64,000 nt of DNA from the NCBI GenBank assembly GCA_025175895.1, contig CM045987.1, positions 107,559,040-107,623,039 on the forward strand. Direction: 5' to 3'. The notes under the pieces were generated by a model. That model did no database searches. It saw nothing but the letters and a program-made list of their open reading frames with translations, and had not been told where the DNA came from. The translations under genes and the position numbers were made by a program. The DNA comes from Wurfbainia villosa (taxonomy: Eukaryota > Streptophyta > Magnoliopsida > Zingiberales > Zingiberaceae). Each line of letters starts with the position of its first letter. Position 1 is the stretch's first letter. Below, piece after piece: positions 21,628-32,947 of this stretch.

Positions 21628-23237
21628 GATTCGAGTAGTGTTTTGATGTTTGACAATGAGTTTGACCATTGTTTGACAATATGGTTTGACCATATGTTAA
21701 CCATATGACTAGTGGATGATTGAGATATCCAAAGTCATATGGAAGAAATTATTTAGAGGAGATTATTGGAGTAATCAATCTCATAAGTCCAAGTATGGAT
21801 GCTTTGCATGGAAAGTTCAATCATTGTCTTGGCATGGAATGTCCAAGTTTGGATACTTGGCATGGAAAGTCCAAGAATGACCTTGGCAATGAAAGTCCAA
21901 GTCATGGGTACTTGGCAATGGTAAAGTCCAAAGGTATAGTCTTAGCGACGTAAATTCCTAGTGAACTTTGGCAATTGGGAAGCCCAAGGGTAAGTTTGGC
22001 ATCGTAAAGTCCAAGCATGGGTATTGACGATGTAAGTCCAAATGGATCTTGGCAATATGAAATTTTTAAGGGTGTAGGTTTGGCGGCATAAAGTCTAAGC
22101 ATGGGTCTTGGTGGCATAAGTCCAAATGAACATTAGCAAATGACCCAGTTAGCATGACATAGCCGATGGAAGCACCTGAAGGCTAATGCGAAGGATGAAG
22201 AGTTGCGTACTTGAGGGATACGAGAGGTGTGAGGCTGATGGAGGTGAATAGAAGGCTTAGGTCTAGGCTATAGGTGAGTATCAAGTATGAGGGGATCATA
22301 CTTGGGTTAAACCTCATGTTTGAGATTTATCAGTCGACTGGGGTGATGGACCAATCGACTGGCTGAGTATTTGACACTCGAGAACCTAGTTGACTTGGAG
22401 CAGTCGATTGGGATTATGACCAGTCGACTAGTCGGAGAGTCGATTGAGCTTCGACTGCTCAACTTGTGTTCTGGTAGTTGACTGCCAGTTGTGGGAAATT
22501 TACTGGTCCTTGGCAATGATCACAATGATGATGATGACGATGGTGACGGACATAGGTGCATAATGTCCCATAGTCGACTAGCCAATCGACTATAGGGTTG
22601 GCAGTCTACCACTGGTAAGAGCAGTCGATTGCTAAGGTATCCTTTGTACAGATTCCAGCGTGGATGGAGTTGGTGTGAGACAACGATAGGTAAGCAATCG
22701 ACTGGTGCCTTTTGGTAGTCGACTGCTAAGCAGAAATCCAGCCTGAGGTGTGCTTTAAAAGGAGCTCGATGGGAGAAGGAGAAGATGTCGATTCTTGTGC
22801 ATTTGGAAGAGGTTTTGCTGTTGCATTCTAGATCTTCCAATGTGTTCAAAGAAACCAACAAACAAGTGATCAAAAGCAAGCTTCTTATAAAGTGTTATTT
22901 GCATTTCTTATATTTGATTTTGTATATTATTGTATTTTGTTGTTTCCTTGTTTATTGTTGTAAACATTCATATTATACGAGGTTTTTCCTCCTCCGAATT
23001 ATATTTTGAGAAGGAGACATGGTTTAGTGGAGTAGACACTAAAGCCCGATCGTGGAGAAGGAACCCTAGTTCCAAACCATGCAAAATAGTAGTGTAGTGC
23101 TTGTGTTTTTTTTGTTTATGCTATTTTGTATATTTCACTATGCTAACGAATTGTAGATAAGCACGAACGTGATCGAACAATGAAATCACAAAATTATTAT
23201 TTGCCCCCCCTCTAGCGCGGTCATCGATTCCTCGATA
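21628..23237 (+). repeat. 5' LTR of E (start missing)
   Basis: It matches 52890-53928 (A5 LTR) from GAGTAGTGTTTTGATGTTTGACAAT onward in broken alignment. It has the hairpin array in a diverged form (21650-22135), including ATATGGT/ACCATAT (21679-21695) and CATATG/CATATG (21691-21707), a CAGTCGACTG cluster (22330-22740), and the shared U5-end motif CCCCCCCTCTAGCG. The right edge, just before the PBS, reads CTCGATA, so the usual CAACA end has mutated. Confidence 0.8.
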
Positions 23238-23239
23238 AG

Positions 23240-23252
23240 TGGTATCAGAGCC
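23240..23252 (+). other. Primer-binding site of E (initiator tRNA-Met)
   Basis: TGGTATCAGAGCC, two bases after the LTR edge. Confidence 0.88.
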
Positions 23253-23365
23253 CGGTGTGCTCAAAAGAACAAGCCACCCTGATTACCAACCCTACAATTG
23301 GTATTAGTGGGGGCTCTTCATCAGATTAACAACTGAGAGAGTAAAGAGGTAGAGGAAAAGAGAAG

Positions 23366-25100
23366 ATGGAGTCGCCTAACGATGGATTGGGGTATGACAT
23401 CAACACTCCTCCGCCCTACAGATTCTATGGACTAGAGAGATTCGATTTATGGACGGCAAGAATCGAGATGTTCGTGCAAATGATAAGCATTAAAGCTTGG
23501 ATTGTCTTGAAGTGCGGATTTGAAGCCCCTACAGACAAGAAGGGAAGAGTTCAAAAACTCGAGAAATGGACCAAGGAGCTGTGCCAAAAATTAAAGACCG
23601 AGGTAAGGTAACAATTTTTGTAACAAATTTAATACCTAATGATATCTTATGCAAGCTAGGGGGATTATATGGATGCCAAGGAGCTATAGAGCAAGTTAGG
23701 AAAATTCCATTAGAAGCCTCAACCGGTCCACAATGATAAGGAAGAAATATGGAAGGAATCCAAGGAAGAGTGCTCTTCATTTCAAGCTCAAGAAGACTCG
23801 GAAGTCGAGAGATGCTCAACATCTGAAAAGGAAGAATCATCATCAACCTCTCTAGAACTTGAAGAATCAGAGGTTTAGAGGTGCTCAACGTCCGAGGAAG
23901 AAGAAGTCTCGAAAGCCTCTACTTCAAGGATTGAGGGGGAGGAGAGACACTCGACACTAGAGCAAGAGCAAGAGAAACCTTCCACATCTACATCCGGTGC
24001 TAGTAAAGAACAAGGTCATGATTCTACTCCCCAGGAAGGTAACTCAAGCATACTAAATAAAAATAAAAATCACATAACATATTTTGAGTATAGGGAGCAA
24101 GGACATTACAAGAGTAAGTGCCCAAAAAAAGTCAAGAATACTCAACCGACACCAAAGGCTAAGGAAAAGAACAAGGAAGTCGGAGCCCTAATTAGAAAGA
24201 GCAAGGAGCACATTGTGTGCTTCAAATGTCAACAAAAGGGACACTATAGAAGTCAATGTCCTTGGGGGAGTTATCTTACCAAGGACAAAAGGAAGAGCTC
24301 AAATGTAGGGAGACCTAAGACAAACCCTAAGGTATTATTTGATAATGCTCTTTATTTTAGTAATGGAAAGAAGCATGCTAGTGATGTATCACATGTTAAT
24401 ACACTTGCAATTTATCATGAGAAGCATCTAGCAATAAGTATTTTGCTTAGGAGCCAAACATGTTAACTTGTCTAAGGAAAATTCTAGGTCAATCCCACCT
24501 AAGAATTATAAGAAACTAGGCATTAATTCGAAAAAGCCTAGACATATGCCTAAAAAGAAAGGAAATTTCCAAAAGAAGAATGAAAATTCAAATATTGGAA
24601 AATTAGAAATAGAAAACCAAGCCTTGAGGTCAAGGCTTGGGAAATTGGAGAAGACCCTTAGAAGAATTGAAAATTGAACTAATGGGTCTAATGGACAAGC
24701 TTTAGGGTTTAGGAGGCAAGAGTCATCTAAGGAGAGGAAAGGTTTGTGTCACAAACCTAAATCCAAGAAGATGATGCCATCCTACCATAGTGTTTCATTT
24801 AACTATAGAACCAATTCTAGGTCTAGGAAGGTCAAGGTCACTAGGGAGACAATCCCTATAGTTGACCTTAGGAAGATTGAAGTGACCAAGGCTTCTGAAA
24901 GGCCTAAGAAAGTCACTAGCAAGGTTACAAGGGGATTTACCCCTAGAGTTAATCTTGGGAAGACCCAAATTACCAAGGCTTCAAAGCCTAGGAGGGTTAT
25001 TAGGAGGGTAGCTAGAGAAGTCATCCCTAGTGAATACCTAGTTAACCCAAGGAGCTCAAATAGGTTTTGAGTTCCTACGAGCGTGATTCCATCACGTTAG
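23366..25100 (+). pseudogene. gag: Gag of E, broken
   Basis: The start codon at 23366 gives MESPNDGLGYDINTPPPYRFYG. A stop and frameshift follow at 23611. Knuckle 1 reads YFEYREQGHYKSKC, losing two Cys (TGT to TAT twice). Knuckle 2 is intact (CFKCQQKGHYRSQC). The coiled coil (KLEIENQALRSRLGKLEKTL) and basic tail are readable (24468-25070). The final motif reads PSEYLVNPRSSNRF then TGA in place of Trp. Several independent lesions make this one of the most decayed A-type gags here, consistent with E being the oldest host of insertions. Confidence 0.85.
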
Positions 25101-26551
25101 ATGGGTTTAGGGTATGTCAATCCTAAATGGATGGGCAGTTAACCTAACCATGGTAGAGTTGACACTTTAGGATATTTTTGAGGTTATGTGATACCTTGAA
25201 AATGAATTTAGATTTGATATCCTAAAAGATTTGAGGACGTGCCAATAAAATTTGAGAAGTTTGAATAATCAATTATTATTGTAACAATTAGGTTTAGAGT
25301 GAAGGTGTGTCATTTTGAGTTTTTGGCACAATTGTGAAATTGATCTATTATGGAAAAATTGGGTTTAATCCTAGTAAATGGCAATTAGGCTTGAAATCTA
25401 AGTATTCTTATACATTTATATTTTATTTGCCATGCTTTTTTTGTCATATGTCATGTCATGATATCATGCTTCATATAATTATTTAAATGTCATGATCATT
25501 CTTAGGGTAATATATGTCATGTTTGTATTTAGGTTTATATTTATGTCATGACATCATAATTATTGACAAATGTTTTAAATTATGCAATCATTATATGCCA
25601 TGATCATATTTCATCCATTAAGGTTAATAAAATTGAATTAAAGACAATGACATGATTTGAAGTCCCATGATAAGGGAATCAAATAGAGTTGCCTAGACAA
25701 ATGCATGAGACCATAGATTAGGGAAGAACATAAACCCACATCTCAAAAGAATTATAAATTGCCATGTGTGTGTATTTATACACCCTAGACACATGTGAGA
25801 TGTTAGAAAAATGAGTTAAGTTCAAGGTGTATAGTTCTTGCACCTAGATGAACTCAAACTCGTGATATGACATTAATGAATCATGAGAAAACCTAATGTA
25901 CAAGTCATGTACATTTAGCCCAGAGACCATGGTTCAAAATAAGGTTTTAAAATTATTTTAGAAAATCTTGGTGAAGCCTATCTTTCGATAGCAATCACTA
26001 TTGAACAAGTTGGCACAAAGTTAGGCAAAACATTGAAAGTTTTTAATGCTTTTAAACTTTATATCAATCTTGCAATTTAATGGGTATTTTAATTTAAATT
26101 GTTTTTCACCCATTGTATTTTATGTAAGTGATATAAGTATGAATTTTTCATGATTTTTCAAAATATGTATATTTACTTTTAATTTATCAAAACCCAAATT
26201 TGGAAGTCTGATTTTTGCATTTGTAGAAACGAGTCGACTGTCGCTTTGGCCAGTCGACGGATGCTAGTGCAGTAGATTGATTTCTGATTTTAGTCGATTG
26301 TCATGTCTGATATGAGCTAAAAAAGGTTTGTTTAGTCATTTATCAGCAATGCTAAGCTACCCTAACATCTCCGAACCCTTAGATATGCTTTGGAAAGCAT
26401 TGGAAGGGTAAAATAATCATTATAAATGATTAAAAGAGTATTTAGGGTGAAAATTGAGTTTGTAAGGGTTGTAAAAATTCAATGTTGAACTTTTACCCTT
26501 AATTTTGATTGGTTAAGTTCCTATAGGCTTAGGAACTCTTCAAAGACATTA
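25101..26551 (+). other. E internal region without coding sequence, first part
   Basis: No pol. AT-rich, with dispersed ATGTCATG words (25440-25620), and collinear with 29905-31350 of A3. It ends at 26547-26551 CATTA, the left target duplicate of A3. The insertion point is an internal LTR-terminus-like motif (CATTGTTGGTGCAATGG in relatives). Confidence 0.65.
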
Positions 26552-28143
26552 AGTTGGTGCAATCGGCCCAGGTCACGATTGACCAGGACTCGAGTTTGAC
26601 TCGAGTGATGTTTTGATGTTTCGACAAAAACATATGACAATGTAATTGTCATGGGAAAGTCCAAGTGGAACACTTGACATTTGGTAAAGTCCAAGTCTTG
26701 AGTACTTGGCATGAAAAGTCCAAGTGGGACACTTGACACATGAAAAGTCCAAGCATGAGTCTTGGAAATGTAAAAGTCCAAGCATGGGTCTTGGCAATGT
26801 AAAGTCCAACATGGGTTGGCAAGGAAAGTCCAAGCATGGTCTTGGCATGAAAAGTTCAACATGGGTTGGCAAGGAAAGTCCAAGCATGGGTCTTGGCAAT
26901 GTAAAGTCCAACATGGGTTGGCAAGGAAAGTCCAAGCATGGTCTTGGCATGAAAAGTCCAACATGGGTTGGCAAGGAAAGTCCAAGCATGGTCTTGGCAT
27001 GGAAAGTCCAACATGGGTTGGCAAGGGAAAGTCCAAGATTGAGTCTTGGCATTTGAGAAGTCCAAGGGTTTGATATTGGCAGCGTAAAGTCCAAGCGGGA
27101 GTCTTGGCAGCATAAGACCAATGGTTGGCAGCATAAAGTCCAAGCGGAGTCTTGGCGGCGTAAGTCCAATGTGCCTTGGCGGTGTAGACACCATTAGCAT
27201 GACATAGCCGAGGGAAGCACCTAGAGGCTAGCGCGATGGATGAACAAGTCATGGATAACTTGGAGGGATCCAAGAGGCGTGAGGCTGATGGAGGTGGCTA
27301 GAAGGCTTAGGTCTAGGCTAAGGGTGGTCTAGCAAGTATGGGGGCACCATACTTTGGGTTAAAACCTCATCTCAATGATCGCTTCATTTGGAGCAATAAT
27401 CGATGTACTATAGGCGATCGCTAAGGGTCGATACCAACGATCGCTAGTTCACGCGAGCAGAATGCTCGCGTAGCCGGCCGATCGACTACACGGCTAAGGC
27501 GATCCGATCACAATGTTGCGATCGGCCAAGAGATCCGTTGGAGTTTTTTCAGCATGGATCGAGCCGTTGTCTCACGACAACAGTGGCATCAGTCGACTGG
27601 GGACTTATGACAGTCGACTGATGGGTGGAAATCCAGGTCGCGCGCAAGGATAAAAGGAGCTCGACGGGAGGGTTTTTGCAACCGATTTTCTTGGACGTTT
27701 TGAAGCGATTTGCTGTTGCAAATCAGGTCTTTCAAGTGCTAGTCCAAGGCAATCAACAAGCAAGCTTCTAAAGAGTTTTTGTAAAGTGTTCTTTACTTCT
27801 CTTGTTGTATTTCTTCTTATATTTGCTTGTTATATTTAGATTATTGTTGTAATCTTATTGTAAGAGGTTTCTCCACCTCCGACTTGTGTCGAGAAGGAGG
27901 ATTTGTGATTAGTGAGTGTGTGTGCATCACTAGGGCTCTTTAGAGCTCGATCCGTGGAGTAGGAACCGTTCGGTTCCGAACCACGTTATATCATGCGTGT
28001 TGTGATTGTATCTTGTGTTTGTATTTGTTATTGTTTATTCCGCTGCGTACTAACAAGATTGTAGACAAGCAACGCGAACGAATTCCATCTTCCTACGGGC
28101 ACATCGCTATTCACCCCCCTCTAGCGGTGTCAAATCCCTAACA
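26552..28143 (+). repeat. 5' LTR of A3
   Basis: It begins AGTTGGTGCAATCGG (first T of TG changed to A) and ends CCCTAACA. Twin ACTCGAGT motifs lie near the start. The hairpin array is at 26647-27187. The palindrome cluster is unusual (27376-27541: CGATCG-type), and only two CAGTCGACTG sites remain (about 27590-27625). TATA-like GGATAAAAGG lies at about 27648-27657. The R/U5 hairpin GGAACCG-TT-CGGTTCC is at 27962-27977. Confidence 0.93.
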
Positions 28144-28145
28144 AG

Positions 28146-28158
28146 TGGTATCAGAGCC
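28146..28158 (+). other. Primer-binding site of A3 (initiator tRNA-Met)
   Basis: TGGTATCAGAGCC, two bases after the LTR end. Confidence 0.92.
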
Positions 28159-28215
28159 CGGGGCTCTTCTACGGACTAACCGCCGGGAGCTTAGACAAAA
28201 AGCTAGAGGGTGAAG

Positions 28216-29904
28216 ATGGAAGGGCAATTAGGATGGGACATCTACACACCGGTCCCTTATTCATTCTATGGACGAGAAGGTTTCAATTCTTGGAAGGCGA
28301 GAATTGAAGAGTTTTTGATGATGAGAGACCTTGAGGAATGGTCCGCCTTGATGGAAGGATTTGAATATCCTAAGGGACCAAAGGGAGAATGTCTCAAGAA
28401 GAAGAAATGGAGTGAAGAACAACTACGACAATTCAAGAAAAATAAGAAGGTAATCAAATTTATATTTGATTTAATTCCTAATGAAATCTTGTGTAGCCTA
28501 GGTGACTATGGGGATTGTAATGACGCCAAAGAGGTATGGAACATATTGGCAAAATTCCATGAAGAGCCTCATTCAATCCAAGAAGACAAGAAGGATGAAG
28601 AGGAGAGCTCATCTTCAAGTGAGAGTGAGGAATCGGAAGTTGAGATGGAGTCAACTTCCGAATCGGAGAAAGAAGAAGTAGAAGAGATGGAAGAAGCATC
28701 TACTTCTAGGATTGAGGAGGAGAGACCATCCTCTACACCGGAGCAACCTCAAGAAGAGCCTTCAACATCCGATCAAGATGAGGAAGCTCAAAATTCAACT
28801 CCGGCACCTACCACCACCCTAGGTAACTCAAACACTTTATCTTCCAATAAAAATCATATTATGTGTTTTGAGTGTAGGGAATTTGGGCACTATAAGAGCA
28901 AGTGCCCAAAGAAGGTTAGGAAAGCTCCACCGGCACCAAAGGCCAAGGATGCCGGTCCCTCAAGTCAAAAGAGCAAGGAGCATATTATATGCTTCAAGTG
29001 TAACTCAAAGGGACATTATCGGAGTCAATGTCCAAGGGGAAAGAAGAAAGGGCAAGAAGGAGCAACACAAGTAGGGGGAGCCTCCAAGGCAAACCCTAAG
29101 GTAAAATTTATTAATGCACCTTCAATTTCTAGGGATAAGAAGTATGCTAGGAATAATTTTAATAGTCTTGCTATTGTGCATGAAAAGCATGCTAGAAATA
29201 ATAGATATATTTGCCTAGGAGCTAAGAGTGTTCACTTAGGAAATAAGAAGAAATTTGGGACTAATGTCCCTAAAAATATATTACCTAAGGAAAGCATTAA
29301 GAAAATAGGAGAACATCTAGGCCTTAACCCTAAATGGACTAGGCATATGCCTAGGAAGAACCATGCCCATGGTTTAAATCAAAATTCTAAGATTGGGCAA
29401 TTAGAATTAGAGAACCAAGCCTTGAGGTCAAGGCTTGAAAAGCTTGAAAAGACCCTTAAAGTTATGCAAGGGTCAATTAGTCAAACTTCTAGGTCCAAAA
29501 GTCAAAGTCAACACCTAGGACCTAAGAGTCAAAAGTGAACCAAGGGCAAGCAAGGTTTGGGTCACAAACCTAAGCCTAAGGTGGCTTACCATAGTGTTCC
29601 ATTTGATTATGGAACACAAACTAGGTCTAGGAAGACCAAGGTCAATAGGGAAGTCATCCCTAGAATTGACCAAAGGGTGTGCCTAGTGGCTAGGGTTTCA
29701 AGGAAACCTAGGGTGGCCACTAAGAAGGTTGCAAGGGGAGTTACCCCTAGAGTCAACCTAGGTAAGACCCAAATGACCAAGGCTAATAAGCCTAGGAGGG
29801 TCATTAGGAAGGTATCTAGGGAGGTTATCCCTAAGGAATACCTAATTAACCCTACGAGCTCAAATCGGTTTTGGGTTCCTAAGAGCGTGATTGATTCACG
29901 CTAG
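28216..29904 (+). CDS. gag: Family A Gag (nucleocapsid-type), with one in-frame stop
   Basis: The ATG at 28216 (MEGQLGWDIYTPVPYSFYG) is preferred over an in-frame GTG six bases upstream because relatives start at this Met. Residues 1-110: copia-type gag fold. Residues 120-210: acidic Ser/Glu/Thr linker. Knuckle 1 CFECREFGHYKSKC (about 218-231) and knuckle 2 CFKCNSKGHYRSQC (about 256-269) are both intact. A coiled coil (LELENQALRSRLEKLEKTL) follows at about 395-415. TGA at 29536-29538 ends the 440-residue frame. The same frame continues open to 29904 through a basic tail and PKEYLINPTSSNRFWVPKS. A1 has no stop at this place, so the original Gag was about 560 residues. The role would be particle formation and RNA packaging. 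Confidence 0.88.
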
Positions 29905-31350
29905 ATGGGTTAGGGTGTGCCAACCTTAAATGGATGGGTAGTTAACTCAATCATGGCAAAGGTGACACTTTAGGTTATTTTCAAGGTTATGGATACCTTG
30001 GAAATAGATTTGAATTATCATCCTAAAAGATTTTAGGGTGTGCCAATATTATTTGAGAAGCTTGATAAAATGGTCAAATTGGCACAATTTAGGTTTAGAG
30101 GTCGTAGTGTGTCATTTTGGGTTTTTGGCACACTTGGGAAAATTTAGGTTAATATGGCAAAATATACTTAATTATATAAAATGACAATTAATATTAAAAT
30201 TTAGGTATTACTATACCTATATATTTTATATGCCATGCTTTGTTTGCCATATAACATGCCATGACATCATGCTTATTTTTAATCATTCTATATGTCATGT
30301 ACATGTTTAGGATTAAGGATTAAATGTCATGTGCTTTTAGATTTCATATTATGCCATGACATCATGATTATGAGCATGTGTTTATCTATATCATCTCTAA
30401 TGCCATAATCACTCATGCATTTAAGATAATTTGATTGAAATTGATTTAAGGACAATGGCATGATTTGGAGTCCCATTTGTAAGGGAATCAAGTAGGGTTG
30501 CCTTAGAAAAATGCATGAAACCCTAGATTAAATGAACCAAAACCCACATCTCACATCCAATTGATATGTGTATTTATACACCATAGATACATGTGAGATG
30601 CTAGGATATGAGTTAACTTCAATGTGCATAGATTTTGCATCTAGATGAACTAAAACTCATCCAATTTTATTTGTGGATCATTGGGAAAGCTTGTGTACAA
30701 GTCATGTGCATAGAGCCCAAGGAATATGATAAAAAATAAGGTTTTGAAAACATTTTAAAATCATTTTGAAAAACCTTGGTGAAGTCTATCTTTTGATAGC
30801 AATCGCCATTGATGAGATTGATACAAAGTGAGCCTTAAACTTTAAAGTTTTTAGTCACTTTTGGATTTTGTATCAATTTCTCTATTTTATGGGTAAAATA
30901 TTTTTCAAACATTTTTCACCCATTGTGTGTGTCATAAGTATTATACATATGAATTTTCATGATTTTTCGAATTACGTATAATTATTTATGAATTTCCAAA
31001 ATTCATTTCTGATAGCTGAAAATCGAGATTTTGATTATCGATCGGCCTGCAATGTGGCGATCGATGATAGAGTGTGATCGTGATTACTATCAAGAGTCGA
31101 CTGCCAGGTCTGAATTTGGGTCAACAAGGTTTGTTTAGCCCATTTTTAGCCATGGTAAAGGTTCCTAATCACTCCTAACCCTAGGATATGCTTTGGGAAG
31201 CATTATAAAGGGTGAAAATCCATTGGATATGGATTAGGAGAAGTGTTAGGTCAAAGTATCAAATTTAGGGTATGGAAAGTTCTATGTTGAACTTAGAACC
31301 TTAATTTTGATGGTTTAGAGTTCCTATTGGCTTAGGGGGTTCCCAAGGAC
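29905..31350 (+). other. A3 internal region without coding sequence
   Basis: After the gag stop (TAG 29902-29904) there is no pol-like frame. The region is AT-rich with repeated ATGTCATG/CATGACATC words (30240-30420) and a conserved CACCCATTGTGTGTGTCATAAG block (about 30918-30939). It aligns with the same region of A1, A2, A4 and E, so it is conserved in sequence although non-coding. Confidence 0.65.
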
Positions 31351-31790
31351 ATTGTTGGTGCAATGATCAAGGGGGAGCAAGACTTTAGGGGGAGGTATCC
31401 ATCTTGGGATGATGGATGTGTTTTTCTCCTTGAAGAGGAGAAGTTATTGGGAGAGTATTATCAATTGGGAAAATTGATGGGTTTTTGATACCCAATTTGG
31501 AAATTGGGAGAGATTATAGGATTGCCTCTCTTGAGTGATATGTGACTTATCACTAGGAAGATTATAGGCATCCTAGGTATTTATTTTTGGATCAAGGGGG
31601 AGATTGTAAGATCTCATTGGGATATGAGACATTGACCTCCTTGGAGAGAAAACCTTTTTGATGTTAGTCAAAAAGGGGGAGAATGTTTGGGGGAGAACAT
31701 TTGGAGAGTGTTTACCAATTTGGGATAATTGATAAGGGATTTGAGTTAGTGGTCTAACTCAAATGATTTGTTTGGTTTTTGTCAAACATC
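31351..31790. repeat. Chain of hairpins before the polypurine tract (A3)
   Basis: It starts at an internal copy of the LTR-terminus motif TGTTGGTGCAAT (31353-31364) and runs to the purine tract. Hairpins include ATCAATT/AATTGAT, CCCAATTT/AAATTGGG, TCTCAT/ATGAGA, CCTTTTTGA/TCAAAAAGG and ATTTGAGTTAG/CTAACTCAAAT, joined by GGGGGAGA-type linkers. It is the reverse complement of the A2 chain at 9045-9446, with a few arms decayed. Confidence 0.83.
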
Positions 31791-31804
31791 AAAAATGGGG
31801 AGAT
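31791..31804 (+). other. Polypurine tract of A3
   Basis: AAAAATGGGGAGAT directly precedes the 3' LTR; one T interrupts the purine run seen in relatives. Confidence 0.7.
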
Positions 31805-31901
31805 TGTTGGTGCAATCGGCCCAGGTCACGATTGACCAGGACTCGAGTTTGACTCGAGTGATGTTTTGATGTTTCGACAAAAACATATGACAATGTAATT
31901 G

Positions 31902-32435
31902 TCATGGGAAATTCCAAGTGGAACACTTGGCATTTGGTAAAGTCCAAGTCTTGAGTACTTGACATGAAAAGTCCAAGTGGGACACTTGGCACATGAAAAG
32001 TCCAAGCATGAGTCTTGGCAATGTAAAAGTCCAAGCATGGGTCTTGGCAATGTAAAGTCCAACATGGGTTGGCAAGGAAAGTCCAAGCATGGTCTTGGCA
32101 TGAAAAGTCCAACATGGGTTGGCAAGGAAAGTCCAAGCATGGGTCTTGGCAATGTAAAGTCCAACATGGGTTGGCAAGGAAAGTCCAAGCATGGTCTTGG
32201 CATGAAAAGTCCAACATGGGTTGGCAAGGAAAGTCCAAGCATGGTCTTGGCATGGAAAGTCCAACATGGGTTAGCAAGGGAAAGTCCAAGCTTGAGTCTT
32301 GGCATTTGAGAAGTCCAAGGGTTTGATATTGGCAGCGTAAAGTCCAAGCGGGAGTCTTGGCAGCATAAGACCAATGGTTGGCGGCGTAAAGTCCAAGCGG
32401 AGTCTTGGCGGCGTAAGTCCAATGTGCCTTGGCGG
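31902..32435. repeat. LTR hairpin array of A3 (about 21 units)
   Basis: The unit is hairpin plus CA(N)AAAG linker. An alternating dimer, CCAACATGGGTTGG then CCAAGCATGGTCTTGG, is amplified four to five times (about 32057-32280), so copy number has grown relative to A2. Arms vary in step: CCAAGTG/CACTTGG, CCAAG/CTTGG, CCAAC/GTTGG, TGACAAT/ATTGTCA. Confidence 0.88.
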
Positions 32436-32801
32436 TGTAGACACCGTTAGCATGACATAGCCGAGGGAAGCACCTGGAGGCTAGCACGATGGATGAACAA
32501 GTCATGGATGACTTGGAGGGATCCGAGAGGCGTGAGGCTGATGGAGGTGGCTAGAAGGCTTAGGTCTAGGCTAAGGGTGGTCTAGCAAGTATGGGGGCAC
32601 CATACTTGGGTTAAAACCTCATCTTTGAGGTTGTTTAAGATTTAGGCTGCTCTGGCGGTCGGGCGCTCATTGCCGATCAGGCGATGTCTCTGGCACGATC
32701 GACTACCAAGTCGCGATCATTGCGCTAGTTCAGCCGCGAGCACAGAATGCTCCGTAGCCGACTGGGCAGTCGACTACGCGGCTGGCAGTCGACTGCCAAT
32801 G

Positions 32802-32819
32802 TTGGCAGTCGACTGCCAA
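32802..32819. promoter_or_regulatory. 18-bp palindrome upstream of the A3 LTR promoter
   Basis: TTGGCAGTCGACTGCCAA, the same as at 8000-8017 in A2. A second 14-bp copy (GGCAGTCGACTGCC) lies at 32784-32797. In A3's other LTR the equivalent site is TTGCGATCGGCCAA (27516-27529). It sits about 120 bp upstream of the GGATAAAAGG box. Confidence 0.6.
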
Positions 32820-32937
32820 GAGATCCGTTGGAGTTTTTCCAGCGTGGATCGAGCCGTTGTCTCACGACAACAGTGGCATCAGTCGACTGGGGACTTATGG
32901 CAGTCGACTGATGGGCGGAAATCCAGGTCGCGCGCAA

Positions 32938-32947
32938 GGATAAAAGG
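32938..32947 (+). promoter_or_regulatory. Putative TATA box of A3 3' LTR
   Basis: GGATAAAAGG just downstream of the CAGTCGACTG cluster; the same word is at about 27648-27657 in the 5' LTR. Confidence 0.5.

Noticed and set aside
26724..27073. Opposite-strand frames rich in KSKHGLGMKSPTW repeats
   Set aside because: The same hairpin array read from the other strand; openness follows from the repeat unit, not from selection on protein.
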